Assembly: GCA_007922225.1 (NCBI GenBank)
Contig: ML679954.1
Coordinates: 26,516,240 to 26,580,239, forward strand
Length of the DNA stretch: 64,000 bases
Origin: Emydura subglobosa
Lineage: Eukaryota > Chordata > Testudines > Chelidae
Direction of reading: 5' to 3'
In this document: piece after piece, positions 12,543 to 25,430 of the stretch
How the letters are laid out: each line of letters begins with the position of its first letter
Position numbering within the stretch: the first letter of the stretch is position 1
The notes under the pieces: model-generated
Told to the model about the DNA's origin: nothing
Database searches by the model: none
Seen by the model: only the letters and a program-made list of their open reading frames with translations
Made by a program: the position numbers and the translations under genes

Positions 12543-13073
12543 GGAAGGATCCTGAACGATAGCAGCACATCTGTAGATAGTGTTCATGTGTCATCATAAA
12601 CTATTTGGTTTTTGCTTTTATGACTTGTCATGGTATCACATGACTGTCCTATCCTCAAACGCGAACAAACAAATCTCTTATGTATTTATAGCCTTTTATT
12701 TCACAATTAACATGTATGTGTGGAATAACAGCAGTATACTTCATGCTATATATAATTGAAGGACCTTTTAAGTGTTTCCATCTATTTTCAAGGATTTTTA
12801 ATCTGAGCTACAAAACATTTTCTTCAGGCTAAAATTTTGTATACAAGATTCGGATGACGGCTAATTCTATTTTACCTAACTGGAAAAAAATAGCTTGGCT
12901 TTTAAAAAGTAGTCCTGTATAGAGGTATTTTAGCAATATTTGATCAGTTTAGACTGCTTTTATATAATCTACATGCATAACAAAATTAAAAATTATTAAA
13001 ATAATTAACAATTGATTATTGTCTCAGATAGACGTACAGATAGTAGATAGTTTTAATCTTCCCTGTTAGAATT
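12543..13073. other. Unique AT-rich non-coding DNA
   Basis: Very AT-rich with several taat/atta motifs. Nothing that can be named is present. Confidence 0.5.
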
Positions 13074-13091
13074 AATAAATAAATAAATAAA
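13074..13091 (+). repeat. (AAAT)n microsatellite
   Basis: About four and a half units of aaat in a row. Confidence 0.85.
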
Positions 13092-13191
13092 TGTAATTAT
13101 CAGAAATATTTGCTGGGCTCCAGTGTCTGTTGCACTGGTGTATATTTTAATCTCATTGTATTGAAATTCGGATTCACTGCAAAGTACTGTA

Positions 13192-13276
13192 GACCTGATT
13201 TTCTTCTCACTTACACTGGTGTAAATCAGCAGTAACTCCACTGAGGTCAATAGAACAATAGAGCACAGTTAGGCCC
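13192..13276. repeat. gtgtaaat palindromic repeat
   Basis: It contains gacctgattttcttctcact, tacactggtgtaaatcagca and gtaactccactgaggtcaat, and ends ttaggccc. The left arm and centre are clear and the right arm is eroded. Confidence 0.6.
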
Positions 13277-14165
13277 TTTGTGTCTGGCTTCCAAAGCACA
13301 GCAGTTTCCAAAAGACACAACATTGGGGATTTGGAGAACTACAAAGATCGGATTTAACCCGATGACCCACCAGCCTCGAGTCTGAGTAAGCTGTACAGAC
13401 ACATAAACTACATTAACTACTTTTTACTGGAGCTTTGGGACTATCAGCCCTCTCAATACATACTGTGATTGGCTCATCCAAAGCCAAGGCGGTAGGCCTA
13501 TGCAACCTATCCAGCTGCCTCTGCAGGGTGCCAGAGGCCTCATGCCTCACACACAGACCGTCCTCATTCTCAGTTTGTGGGCCCATTAGACTCTGGCAAC
13601 AATAAGCTGCAGCAGTGATTACATTCCCTTGCTTCTCTACTGCCTTTCTCTACTCCCAGCTTGTTAACTTTTATTTTGATTCTATTTCTTTGCTTGATGC
13701 CTGGCTTGCGCAGCCCAGCAGCCTTTATATATTGCACATGAAAGACAGGCATGAACACAAAGGCTGCTAGGTCTTACAAGCATAAGAAGAGCCAATGCAT
13801 CTGCTTCATGAAACAGAACAAGCCTCCTGCCGCCCAAAGAGTACTTGTTTTGCCCAAGTGGTGTCAGTGCTGAGTACTGTACTGCCCATGGCAATTAATT
13901 CAGTACACATCAGACAGTCAAGCAGTTCCTGGTTGGAGGTGAAAAGAGAGCTGGATGTGGCCTCACTTGTCTTATTTCATATGGGGTTATACAAAACTTA
14001 AGCTCACTCTGTTGAAAGCTTCATCAAAGGTATACCTGAAATAGGAGGTCATCAGACAGAGAATTGGTGACAACTAGTTGTCATAGCTCCCAGGTCGAGG
14101 GAATGCAAAAGAGTTTGCAGAGAATTTCTCCTTCTTCCAGAGTGCCACAGTCCAAGAAGTAGCTG
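13277..14165. other. Unique non-coding DNA
   Basis: Nothing recognisable. Short frames on both strands have no domain support. Confidence 0.5.
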
Positions 14166-14450
14166 AGGGCTTGTTTAAACAGCCCTGCAGTGCAGAGTTA
14201 GGGGCGTGAACTGCAGCACCCACTAACATGGTGTGTTGTAACTGTCCCACGTAGCTGTCTCCTGCTAGCGTGAACTAAAACTAGTTAGCATTAGTGTAGT
14301 CCTGTTTGAAATGGGAGTATAGTAATGGGAATCAGGCACCTTTTAGTTCATGCTAGCAGGGTCTACATGGGGCAATTACAGCTCAACCCTTTAGTTCACT
14401 CTGCAATTCACACCTCCCTAGGTCTCACTGAAGGGCTGTGTAGACAAGCC
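14166..14450. mobile_element. Inverted-repeat DNA element, copy A
   Basis: The left end gggcttgtttaaacagccct and the right end ctgtgtagacaagcc are inverted complements with few mismatches. The interior carries gtgtagtcctgtttgaa (14294-14310) and accttttagttca (14338-14350), both shared with copy B at 23901-24181. About 285 bp with no coding capacity suggests a non-autonomous cut-and-paste transposon. The ggcttgtctaca terminus is common in turtle and crocodilian genomes as I remember them. The superfamily is uncertain. Confidence 0.7.
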
Positions 14451-14649
14451 AACAGTGCTTTCATAAAAGTCAACTTACCCGAGAGATTTTTTTCTAGGCA
14501 GGATATTGATTCCTTGTTGAGAGAAGGCAGCCTAAGAGGCTCTAAGTAATTTGGTAAGCTAGCCTGACTACATTAATACCAATGGACATTGCCATCAATC
14601 TTAAACTGGCCCAGAAGCTAAACACTTCTATTGTTGAGTAAACCCTGCC

Positions 14650-14929
14650 CCAGGTTGCCAACTCTGAGGTACAAAAGACTGGGACATCTGCCCTCTGTAG
14701 TACAAAATATTAGGACATCTATCTGCCCCCCGCAACCAGGGCACTGTTTCCTCATCCCACCCCAGCCCCTGCAGGCTTCTGCTCTCCGTTCTGCCAGTGG
14801 GGGCATCAGCAGGGGTATCACTGACAAAACCCAGGACTTTTGTTGTCCAGGGAGACTTAGAGATTTTCCAGGACAGCTTCCTAAAACAAATGGGACGACC
14901 TGAGAATAAGCAGGACAGGTGGCAATCAT
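14650..14929. mobile_element. Possible DNA transposon relic, ggttgccaa ends
   Basis: It starts caggttgccaactctgaggt and ends gacaggtggcaatcatg, giving inverted ends ggttgcca/tggcaatc. The interior is GC-richer than its flanks and includes paired 'gacatct' and 'aggaca' phrases. The overlapping open frames on both strands here (up to 110 codons) lie wholly inside it and are most likely by-products of its composition. Confidence 0.4.
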
Positions 14930-16107
14930 GACATAACATTTTGGTGCCATGTGGTTTGTTTGTAGGAGCAGCCCTACCCCCTAAAGAGAGTTAAAGAGAG
15001 AGAGAGACTGGGCAAAATAAAGTCTTCATTAGTGATATGATCACCATCTTAACAGAAATGCATTACAGCTGATGATAAGCATTCCCCCAAGAACTAATTG
15101 CTTATGCATTCAGATAAACAGAATTTATAACACTCTGTGATAGCTTCATCTGGTGGCTCCCAGGAACGTTATCAATGCAAAGGTGTGGCAGTGTACATCA
15201 ATCAGTACTAAAGACTAGACAAACAATTTAAAGAGGTGTGATTTTCTGTTACAATGGATTGTGACAGTTCTAGCAACTTTATTATTGTAATAGTGGCGGC
15301 AACCCACCCAGTTAGTTTTCATATGTAAAGGCAAGAATACATGAGCCAGAGCTTCCAAGGGCAGGTGTCAAGGAAATGCAGAGCTGCTTGGGACTCAATG
15401 TCAATAACAAATAACAATGAGGAAGGAGGGAGAAGAGAAGCAGGAGAAGGAGACAGTGAGAGAAGGGATAAGGAGAGATGGGAAGACTAGAGGGAGATAC
15501 TGTCTCAGCAGTTAATTCGTTTACTTTAATCTAGCCCTTGTGTTATACTTTAGAGTACTGGGGCATCTACAGGAAGAGTCCCTTAAGAGAGACCACTGGA
15601 GCACTTAAAAGCTCTTCAAGGGAGAGTGATAGCTTTCTGCTCTGAAGTGGGAAGCAAGGATCATGGTAACAACAATTATGTTCATGGCTGTTTGACACTC
15701 TCTGACGATATCAGGTCGGAAGCTCTGTATTGTCTCAAGAATTAGAGCCAAAAAGGCTTGACAGTCTGCACACCCTAGCGAATGCGTCAGTTCAAACCAC
15801 ACTAGAGGCTTTGTACGTGAATCATGGTTAGGTAACGGGCACAGAAATATTTAAACCATCAAGGTGTCTTCCCCGCTGGGATGCCACACATAAATCCTGG
15901 GACACAAGATGATCAAAGCAAAGATGAGAAAAGATAACATTTTTAACCACTTATTTTAATCCAAAACCAGTAAATGATCAGAACATGTGATCACTAATGC
16001 ATTCACTGTAATGCTCTCTGAATTGGCATACCAAGATCCAAGTTCATTTCCTAACGCAGAAAACCAGATAGTTCCCACCTGTTCTGGTCCCATTGCATTG
16101 CTTAGAC
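14930..16107. other. Unique DNA with a purine-rich stretch (about 15415-15500)
   Basis: Mostly featureless. A short gagaga run lies near 14995, and a purine-rich patch of about 85 bases lies at 15415-15500. No gene is seen. Confidence 0.5.
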
Positions 16108-16323
16108 CATGGTTTTTAACCTTTTTTCATTTGCAGACCCCTAAAAAATTTCTAATGAAGGAGAATGGAATGGAAATCTTAGACATAGTCTTCAGACCCC
16201 CAGAGTCCGCAGACTACAGGTTGAAAACCACTGTTCTATAATAATGACAGCCTTTCATGGACCCCTAAGACATAGTCTGTGGACCCCCCAGGGGTCTGTG
16301 GACCACAGGTTGAAAACCACAGG
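16108..16323. mobile_element. hAT-like element with duplicated right end
   Basis: The left end ccatggtttttaacctttttt pairs with the right end ggttgaaaaccactg at 16219-16233. Such cagtggttctcaacct-type termini are typical of hAT (Charlie/MER5-like) elements. A second copy of the right end follows at 16249-16323, ending ggttgaaaaccacag. Its interior (aagacatagtctgtggaccc) matches tagacatagtcttcagaccc in the first unit. Confidence 0.6.
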
Positions 16324-17610
16324 ATAAGACAGCAGAAAACAGTTGGAATCTGGCTGTAGCAACTCTGCTAAGAATTCCACTGGTGTGGGTGGGAATTTCA
16401 GCTGATGTAATACTGGATCCTAAACTAGACATCTCCCCAGGTCTGGTATAAGAGCATGTCAGGGGAGAGAAAGGGGACATGTTGGGAGAGGAGTGCAGCT
16501 GCGCTCCACCATTTCTCATCTGATATATGATCTCTTAGGACCCCATAGCCAGCTGGTATAAATTAAAGCATCTTCTAGGCTGCTCGTGTGTATGTTAGAA
16601 CTGGGGCCACAAGCAGCTGTGGCATGAGAATCATAACTGGCTTCCTGATGGCCACCACACACTTTTTCCCTGTGCCAAGACAATCTCAGTGCAGGCGATA
16701 ATCTGGCCTACAGTCTCTTTTCCAGGTCTAGCAGGAGCTGAGAGTGCTGGGTCGGTCTTTAAGGGGAAGGCCTGCAAATCAGACATAAACTGTGTGGTTT
16801 GCCATTTGCCTCTCTAATTAACACGAAAACTCAGTAGTTCAAATTCTCCTCTGAGTTTCATGCACACAGTTCCCATGGAGTTTTGGTCAATCTGAAGGCA
16901 GAAGTTGATCCACACACTAAAAACTGGCTGTAGAGTTTGAGTCACTTCTCCACTGTAAGAGAAATTTCCACTTAGCAGCGATTGATCATGTGTTGAAGGA
17001 GGGCAAGACTGGGACCCTCTCCCTGGTCACTGCCCTCTCCAAGCTATGCCCTGACTAGTGATGAAGTTGCTTCAGCCTCATTAAGATAAATTTCATACCC
17101 TCAGTATATTCTAGTTGTAACAGTAACATATAGAAAGATATGTGTAAGCAATAGGGCACAACAGCGTGTGCACACTCACCAATGTAAACACAACCTGGAT
17201 GGGCTAATGCACAAGTCATGGGTCAACACACCCAAAGTGAACAGGCATTGGCTGATGAAAACTCATTCTTGAGTATACAAGTGAACTCTTCTCAAGATCA
17301 TAATTTGTTTCACACACACTGACAGGGGGCATAAGGTGCCCCATGGCTCACAGGATGGGGAAGGGCAGGAACAGAAGACTGTTTACGGCTCCTGCACCTG
17401 TGCAACTCAGCTGGCACTGAGAGGAAGCAATCTGATACTGGTTCTGGAGCAACCGGGGAACCATGAAATGAACTGTTACTCTGACTCACAGTTCATTCCC
17501 TGGTCTGTTGGGTCATGCTACTCCTTACTCAGAGCAGATTGTTAGATCACATTCTAGCCCAGAATGTCTTATTGAACAAAATAAATAGACCTGACACATC
17601 TAAATCCTAG
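16324..17610. other. Unique non-coding DNA
   Basis: No feature is supported. Weak traces of palindrome-family words occur near 16550-16610. Confidence 0.45.
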
Positions 17611-17690
17611 GATCTGGCAAAGTGACGTAGCTCCATTGGCATCAGTGGGCCTGTATGCCAATTAATTTACCCCAGACAAGGATCTGGACC
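17611..17690. repeat. gatctggc palindromic repeat
   Basis: gatctggcaaagtgacgtag, ctccattggcatcagtgggc and aattaatttacc, ending aaggatctggacc. The inverted gatctggc/ggatctgg ends and the central ccattggcatcagtgg mark it as a member of the ttgacttcaatgg palindrome class. Confidence 0.5.
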
Positions 17691-18117
17691 CCCCCATAAA
17701 TTTAAAAAATTTAATCTGCCTAAAAGTGGTTCCAAAACAAAAGAGTCCATACAATACTGTTGTACAATAAAAAAAATGAAGTGCAAACTAAAGAAGTAGT
17801 AAAGATAAAAATACTGAGGACAGGTTCCCATGTCTGCATCTATTGCTGGGAATTTTTAGAAAGTAGAGACACAAGAAAAAAATCCTGCTTTTGCTTAGGG
17901 TGTCTGTCTGTATTTCCACATTAAAACCCCATTCCGTCCCTCTCTTCCTTTCATCTCTTCTTTTACACTCTCTTCTTTACTTCGTTCTATTTTCCTTCCA
18001 TCATGGCAATGGACTGAGCCGAAGCAGGTTTCAGAAAGGAAGCCTTCACAAGTCCTGCTCCCCTTAGCTGAGCAGCAGGAGCTGCTGCTTCTTTGAAGCC
18101 TGCTGAGGCTACTGCTG
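17691..18117. other. Unique non-coding DNA
   Basis: Nothing recognisable. The minus-strand frame 17895-18278 is driven by the adjacent purine tract. Confidence 0.5.
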
Positions 18118-18245
18118 CTAAGAGGAAGGTGGGGTGGGGAAATGAAAGTCGAAGGAGACAGCGCTGGAAGGAAGAAAGAGAGATAGATAGGAGGGGTAGA
18201 GAATGAAAGGGAGGCAGGGAAAGGAGAAAAAGAGAATGAAACTAT
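18118..18245 (+). repeat. Polypurine tract
   Basis: gaggaaggtggggtggggaa followed by gaaagagagatagatagg and similar; purines are on the plus strand. It explains the serine/proline-rich minus-strand open frame across it. Confidence 0.75.
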
Positions 18246-21200
18246 TCCACCACAATTAGGGCTCAAACCAGCAACCACTTAGTGGACACAGTGCTCAGAC
18301 GCCTGATCTAAACCTCAATGTCATTTCTACTTTGATTTCAGAAGGCTTTGGATCAGACCCTGAAGCATTACCCCAGCAGTAAGTGCTTTCAGGAGGACTG
18401 AGCCCTTAGGCATTTACTGGTCATGTTCCTCTGGAGCTTTGTGATTTATAGCACCTCTATTATCACTCAGACAAACCCATGTTCCTGCCAGCTTCTAGGA
18501 ACTTAATCCAAACAAGAATCAATATATTTTCATTTTCTGGAAACCTATAAATATAAATCCCTTTGTCCCTTTGTCCTGCTATTGGAATCCCTATATTATT
18601 CTGTTTAGCTGGGTAAATTTTTAAAGAAGAACAATAATAAATTTCAAGCTAAGATTATCACAAACAGTTGGATACCATGACTATCACATTTCATTAGACA
18701 TTTGGTTCACTTCCAATATGTATTTACTAATAACTTTCTTATGTATAAAGTTAATTAGTGATGTCTGATGTTTTAATTTTATTCAGTAGTGCACAATATA
18801 TTTTCTTTTAAAGTACCTAAAACTCTTAATTCAACCCTCAATTTTGTTTCAGATGGGGAAGTGCAGGTTCAGAGGCATTTTGCGAGCTATGGTTAAAGCT
18901 TGAAGTCTCTGAAAGGACTGGAAATCACAAACACAGTAACTTGTGGGTTTTATGTTTTAGAAAATTAGCACATTCTTGCATTACTTAGCAGGCAAACATT
19001 GAACAGTGCTTGATCAATAACAGGCATTGCCAGAGGTCTGATATAGTCACAACAGCTAACAGTAAGTGTTGCTGTAGGCTATGAAACTAGGAGTCTAAAA
19101 TGTTGAATGACAGTAATAATTCATACAACGTGGGACATATAAAACCAACAGTATGTCAATAGCTATAGCATGCACTGCAGAAAAGGTGGAGGATTTAGAT
19201 GCTTCAGGAGCTTGTATTTTACTTTAAAGCATACTTTCTTGGTGAAATATGTACTTTCCCAAGTCATTAAAAACATTTATTTTTCAGTTGCATGTTGCTA
19301 TTTCTCCATTAAGATTCTAAAAGACATGCAGCTCACAACTGGGCTGGAAGAGTCAGAGATTCAAAAGGCAAAATATATGTATTTATTGAAGAAAATCACA
19401 TAAAACATTTATAAGCCAGCGGTTGCAGAGGATCAGACTGGCCAAAGCTCATTGAAAATATTTGGGAGTCATGGAGCATTTCAGCATTCAATACAGTTAT
19501 TGTGGTAATGTATGTGGTCCTCCTGTTGACTTGAATGGGAGCAAGACCTTGCTATATAGGCTACCCATGAGATATCACGCACCTTTTTCAAACAAAACTC
19601 ATTATACTTACATTTTACTTTGTTTGAAAAGGAAAGAATGTTTTGTAGAAAGCAAGCGCATCACCTATGTTTATTCCTTTGTAAAATACATTCTGCATAA
19701 TTAATACTTCTCCGGTTGTTAAAAAGATAACACAGCAGGCAAATTGTTACATTTGACTGAAAGAAGAATGAGTCTATCTGATATGTTTTCCCCTCTGAGC
19801 CTCCATTTTGTTGCTACTTTGGGAACCAAAAAGTGACTAGTGCTACTTTACTGAATGAAGCTCCCAGAAAAATTCCTCAGATGAAAGTTTAATGAGGGGA
19901 AAAAAAAAAGATGTTCAAACAGGTACATTCTTATGGATGCAGCTACATGTTCTAAAACACCTCATCAACATGTTAGCCATCCTCAATTTCTTTGAATTGG
20001 CTGACAGTGAAATCTGACTGGATAGGCGGACAAACTACATAACAGTCAAGATTTTTAAAATATGAATATGGCCCTTAAAATATAGGTTGTACTTCTTTAA
20101 AAAATTTAAAATGCTAACCAAAAAAGGTAACACATCACAAAGAAATCCACCATACATTATTTAAATCTTCCCCCTTGAGAGACTGAGGACTAGAATGCAT
20201 ACTGAATCCTCTGTTCTTCAACGTGAAACTGATCCTTCCATTGCAGGGCTTAAGGTCTTGACTCCCAACTATGTACTCTGGGATTTTTTTTAAGGATGCG
20301 TATTCAAATAATAATTAGAATTGCTTAAATATCTTTTCTATTTTTCACAAGACCACGAAGTGACCTTTATATGCAAAGTACAGCACCTACTAAACCAGAT
20401 ATTTCAGCACATATTGCAGTAAAAGTGAGTCAGAGATAATAAAAAGAACAAAATATTAAGCCTGCTGACTCGGAGACATATTAAAAGAAATCTCTCAGTT
20501 TTGAGCAGAATGTCTTTGCTCATTTGGTCTTTCAGCTTCGTTTAGGGAGAATACATTTTACAGTTTTCCCATTGATATTCAGCAAACCTACAGCTTTCAC
20601 TGCTGCTGATCCTGCTTATCTTTGAATTAAAAATGTCTATAGTATTTACACAGTGTTGAAAAATTACTATTTCAATTTATTGTATTTTCATTGTCTTTCT
20701 CCTTGTGACTGGTAGAACTTGCCTGCAACTAAGAGGGCACTTTGATGCCATGATTTATTGTATTGCACAATGGAGCCTACTGTTTTCCTTTCTAATCAGA
20801 GATGGCATATTGGGTGAAAAATAAAGCTTTTTATGCCTTTCTTTAATGATCACTATCTCATGTGCTTTGTATTTGTTACAGCTGGTTGGATGCTGAAAAA
20901 CAGCATTCATAAACATCTATTTGAATTCCAAACTGTTGTTCATTTCCACTGTGGTTTTGCCCCTTTGTTCTTCCTTATTCAGAAATATTCACATGAATGT
21001 TCGTGGAGTGACTGTTCTTTGTAAGGATACCAGCCTTCAAAAGTGAACAAGGACATACCTGCTCAATCAAGAGGACTCACTGTTCACTATTCACTCTGCA
21101 TTACTCATCATTCCCCGACTTAAAAGTTTGCCATCCAATCAGGCAGGAGAAGCAAATCATATGATTTAGGAGACTGCTCGCACACCATGAATAGGAAATA

Positions 21201-21449
21201 GAAAATAGAGGACTTAACCTGCCAGGAAGAGAGGATTCAGGAACCAGTAGAGAGGTCTAGTCCTCTGTGTGAATGCCCCCTCCCTGCTTTTTGCCCTGAC
21301 CTATAAGATTTCACCATGGATCTTGGGACATTTGAGAGGCAGGAGACCACACTCCCTGTATCTATTCCACAGGAAGGCAAATCTTACTTCATGCCGCAAT
21401 CTCACTGACCATTGCTTAGAAACTCCATCAATAGATGTATGCAGAATTT
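18246..21449. other. Unique AT-rich non-coding DNA
   Basis: There is no confident repeat over about 3.2 kb, apart from a possible palindrome arm near 18330-18365. Stop codons are frequent and frames stay below 90 codons. The unusual lack of recent repeats makes this a place to look for conserved non-coding elements, but conservation cannot be judged from one sequence. Confidence 0.45.
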
Positions 21450-21672
21450 TAATAATAATGACTAACATTTATATACCTCTTTTTGTCTGTAGATCTCAAA
21501 GTCCTTTTCAAAGGTGGGCGTTTTAATCCCCATTTTACTATTGGGATAACAGAGGCATTCAAGGATTACATGACTTACCCAGGGCTGACACAAGAAGTCA
21601 GCTGCAGAGCAAGTGATAGAATCAATGTCTCCTGACTGATAAATGCTGTATTGACTAGACCACTCTGCCTCT
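21450..21672 (-). repeat. MIR/CORE-type SINE, reverse orientation
   Basis: The order is that of a reversed MIR-class SINE: aataataatgactaacattt, then tagatctcaaagtcc, ttttaatccccattttac, gacttacccaggg, agtcagctgcagagc and finally tagaccactctgcctc. Divergence is high. Confidence 0.75.
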
Positions 21673-23543
21673 GATTTAGGAGTTCCTGTAACTTTTCCAT
21701 GGGTTTTTCTATGGAAGGTTTGCTGTGGTCTCCAGTGACATTGTTCCCATCAAAACAGTGTTCCTTCATTACTTCTCTCAGCATATTGCTCTGAACAGTG
21801 GAGAAAGGTAAAATGTATTATTCATCTCTCCAACTCATAAAATCAATATCCATCAAAATACAAATACAATTCAAATCAAAGGGCACTTATTGAGCGCAGA
21901 TCCTCATAATTAGATATGATTTCTCAACAATTTCTTAAATTATTTATCCAAGAAATGGATACCAGGCACATTATAGGCCCCAGAGTGAATATTATAAGCC
22001 TCATGTCATGATGCAGCAAAAGTGGAATGATATGCACTGCAACATGATTTGTAATCTTGATGAATTAATGTAACATCGATTCACATCAATCAGTGGAAAA
22101 ATTCTGGGTCATTATACCTTCTAATTAGATTTGTTGAAAGCCAATAACCACATGAAATGGATGGGTGTCAATGAAGGATACAGATTGTGCTGTTAGAAAT
22201 CAGTGAAAAACGTAATACCCACTTCTGTTAGAAGTTACTAAACCACCATCACTAGAAATGAGGTTTACGTCATGCGTAGACATTCATCATGAGAGCAGCT
22301 CTCACTAATGTGGGTGTGGGCTGCTTAAGCAATTCCATTATAATTTTTTAAGTCTCAATTCTTAAGGCGGGTTTTTTCTTAGCCTTCTGCTCAGCCCCCA
22401 AACTGTTTCCCTTCCAAATCTCATTTATTTACATTTGGCCTTTAAAAACAAAAAAATTTAAAAATCTAGGCAAAAGAACCAATGAGGTTTGTGGTTTTGG
22501 AGACTTTTGGTGGTGTTAAAATGTGGAAGAGCTTGCCTATAAAATAAACCATTGAAAAATGTCAGTCTATAATACAGAGCTATGTCTTTCAATATTTAAT
22601 AATAAGGATTTATCATATGCAATTTTCCCTGAAAATATAGCACACTCAATATTAACTTAAAAATGCAAACATTTGCCACAATAGACCTCAGTGATACATC
22701 ATGCCAACAATCCATGGGTTATGGATGTCTGCTGCCTGTATATTGATATGATACATAGACATCAATTTCTCTAATATCAAGGATTAAATGGTTCAAAAGA
22801 ATAGTCTCAAATATTGTTTTATGTATACATTTTCCTTTTTTGTAAACTATACAACTTTTAAAAAATACCTTACTTGAAATTTGAAAATGCCATGATTTTA
22901 TCTTTTTTCACTTTTTCTTCATCAGCTGATAACAATTGAATGTTGTATTCAATTCTGGTCTTAAAAAACCTGATATGGTCCTTTTAGGTACAGTAAAAGT
23001 GGACAGTAAAGTACTGGTCCACATCGCTAAATGATGGATTCCTAAAAGATCTCTGAAATTTTCAGCTCTAATGTTGAGGTTACTAGATATAAACTTACAA
23101 AATAAATTTTAATGGGCTTGTTCCTGCATCCATTCCCCACACAATTCAATAACAATTCTGTATGGAGCAGCTATAACATCAGACCCAATAGTATGTAAGA
23201 GATTGACTTAAAGCCATTAGAGAAATTCAGAGCTAAAGGTTTCTCAGACAATGCCTCATCCTTTAGTCTTGATGGCGGTCAGATTCTCAGTGAAGCCAAT
23301 TTGAGTTTGGCCTGAATCAGTCCTGCAGGAATATGCTCTCTATTTTCATCATGCCAAAGTGTCTGCATATTTCAGTTGCTAAGACTCTCTGTGATCTTGC
23401 TTACTATTCTTCTAGCAGTGCTTAGGTACAATTGTATAAACCAAGAATGCAAGGCGTAGCCTTAACTCTGAATTTCATGGCATTTTAAAGTTCAAGTCAG
23501 AACGTTAATGGTATTTTAACCTACTTTATTAGTAAGTAAGAAT
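21673..23543. other. Unique AT-rich non-coding DNA
   Basis: Nothing that can be named. AT-rich, with no frame above 70 codons. Confidence 0.5.
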
Positions 23544-23615
23544 AGTGGCTGTCAGACTGTGGTCCGCGGAATCCTACCTCGTGGTCTGGAGGATAAAACA
23601 TTTTGAGAACCAAGC
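23544..23615. mobile_element. hAT-like terminal fragment
   Basis: agtggctgtcagactgtggtccgcgg...gtggtctggagg...cattttgagaaccaag gives inverted ends agtggctgtca/ttgagaacca, weakly matching the cagtggttctcaa class. It is short and internally deleted. Confidence 0.45.
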
Positions 23616-23812
23616 AGTGAGGGATCAGTCGAATATTGGAATGGTCAGTGAAATAAAAAAATTGAGAGAAGTAATAAGTTTAAAAAATATGGACTATTAG
23701 GGATGAAGCAAAGATCATAGAGAGTCAGATGAATGTCTTAGTTATTTATTATTAATTCACTATTAATTATTCATCAATTCCTATTATATTATTACTGTTA
23801 TATGGTACGAAC

Positions 23813-23882
23813 CATGTGTTAAGTGTTTGTCAGGCATGTATGAAGACAAGATCCCTGCCCCAAAGTGTTTACAATCTAAACC
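23813..23882. repeat. SINE fragment, 'ccctgccccaaag' type
   Basis: aagacaagatccctgccccaaagtgtttacaatctaa matches a remembered sauropsid SINE segment, 'gacagtccctgccccaaagagcttacaatctaa'. Related pieces are at 43.5 and 49.0 kb. Confidence 0.5.
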
Positions 23883-23900
23883 AACTACATCAAACTAACT

Positions 23901-24181
23901 CCTTGTCTACATTGCCCTGCAGTTCAGGTTACAGGGCAGGGGCATCAAATCACACCAAAGTGCTGCACTGTAACTTCCCCACATGGATGAGACAGGCACA
24001 AACCAAAGGATTCCTAGTTCACATCAGTGTAGTCCTGTTTGAAGAAAACTACATTAATGCCAACTAGGGACCTTTTAGTTCACTCTGCATGGTCCATACA
24101 GGGGAGTTAGACCCAGCACATTGGCACACACGGCTATTCACACCACCATAGCCTGACTGTGGGATAGTGTAGACAAGCCCT
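23901..24181. mobile_element. Inverted-repeat DNA element, copy B
   Basis: It begins ccttgtctacattgccctgc and ends atagtgtagacaagccc. The interior shares the 17-mer gtgtagtcctgtttgaa (24027-24043) and accttttagttcact with copy A at 14166-14450, in the same orientation. About 280 bp, no open frame. The two copies define the element boundaries independently. Confidence 0.7.
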
Positions 24182-25229
24182 AGGATGCCTTCCTTCAATG
24201 AGCCAACTTTAATTCCTTCTACATTTTCCTCATCTCCATTTTGTTTTAAATCAAGCAGAAATACTTTTAAAGGAAAATCAAACGTAACCACGTTTTATTT
24301 TACTTCGGTCTTATTGTTCTGCCTGATTTTTTTAAAAGCTTTTAAAAGGTGTTTGATGATAATATATTACTTAGTGCACAGACTGCCTAAATAACCATTT
24401 TGGACCAATTTTTTTAAATGGAGAGGGGGCTATGTGTAAATAGCTTTGTGCAAACGTGCAACTGCTTTTGTGAGGTCAAATTACCATGCCCGGCTACTTG
24501 ATTTACACACCCAACAGAGTTAATTGCATTCACTAATGCATCTGTACTGTTGCACTAACCAGACCTCCACCCTTTGACAATTTAGCCCTATATGCAACAT
24601 TCTAGCAAGCTGCTGGCCTACCCACAGCAGCCTTACCATTTATTGCAGAATTGTATAAACACATTGTGTCAGAACCTGCCTTCGAGGTAAGCATGAGATT
24701 TTTTGTAATCACAACTAATATATCTTTTCATCCAAACACTACTAACTGCTTAAATTATAGTTCATGTAACAGATCTAAAGTGAACATACTAGTTTATTGC
24801 TGCAGGTTGGACTAGGAAGTTAAAAGTGAGTATTTAAAGTCTATTGCTGTTTAGCATAATGTTTGCACATCAGGGATATGGTTTGGAGGTGATCAGACAT
24901 GGAAGATCCAGACCAAGGGCCGTATACTCATATATGACCCTGAGATAAAATGGCTGATCTTCCATACAATAAAGAAAAGTACCTTTTTCACAGCTTTTCT
25001 TTCTACAAACAAGGGTTTATGCAGCTTGCAGACATTGGCATTGGCGTAACAAATTTCAAAAGGAGGCCTTGTGAACAAAAAGAGATCTGTTTAGCTGACT
25101 ACACTTCTAATACAAATTCTTTTGCCTCAGAATATATGTGAATCAGGGAAATGTCTTGCAGAAAAGATCTTCTACCTCAGAGACAGGAAGGCAAAGGGTT
25201 TTAATGACACTGCATGGGTCCCATGACTG
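24182..25229. other. Unique non-coding DNA
   Basis: Nothing recognisable was found. Confidence 0.5.
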
Positions 25230-25430
25230 TGATAGCTCACAATCTTTAATGTTTATATTCTGTAATAGAGAAAATAACTATTATCCCAATTTTTCAGATA
25301 AAGAGGTGAGGCACAGAGAAGCTAAGTGACTAGCGCAAGGGCACAGAGAGTGTCTCTGGCAGGGTAGAGAATTTAACCCAGATCTGCCAACTCCCTGGCT
25401 AGCACTCTCACCACTTGACCATCCTTGCTA
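25230..25430 (-). repeat. MIR-class SINE, reverse orientation
   Basis: cccaatttttcagataaagagg, gaggcacagagaagctaagtg, cagggtagagaatttaaccc, agatctgccaactccctggc, tagcactctcaccacttgac. This is the reversed order of a MIR, from its 3' CORE region to its tRNA-related head. Confidence 0.8.

Noticed and set aside
14618..14950. Frames of 90-110 codons on both strands
   Set aside because: They lie almost entirely within the inverted-end relic at 14650-14929, and its base composition explains them.
17895..18278. 127-codon minus-strand frame
   Set aside because: Low-complexity product of the purine tract at 18118-18245, with no domain.
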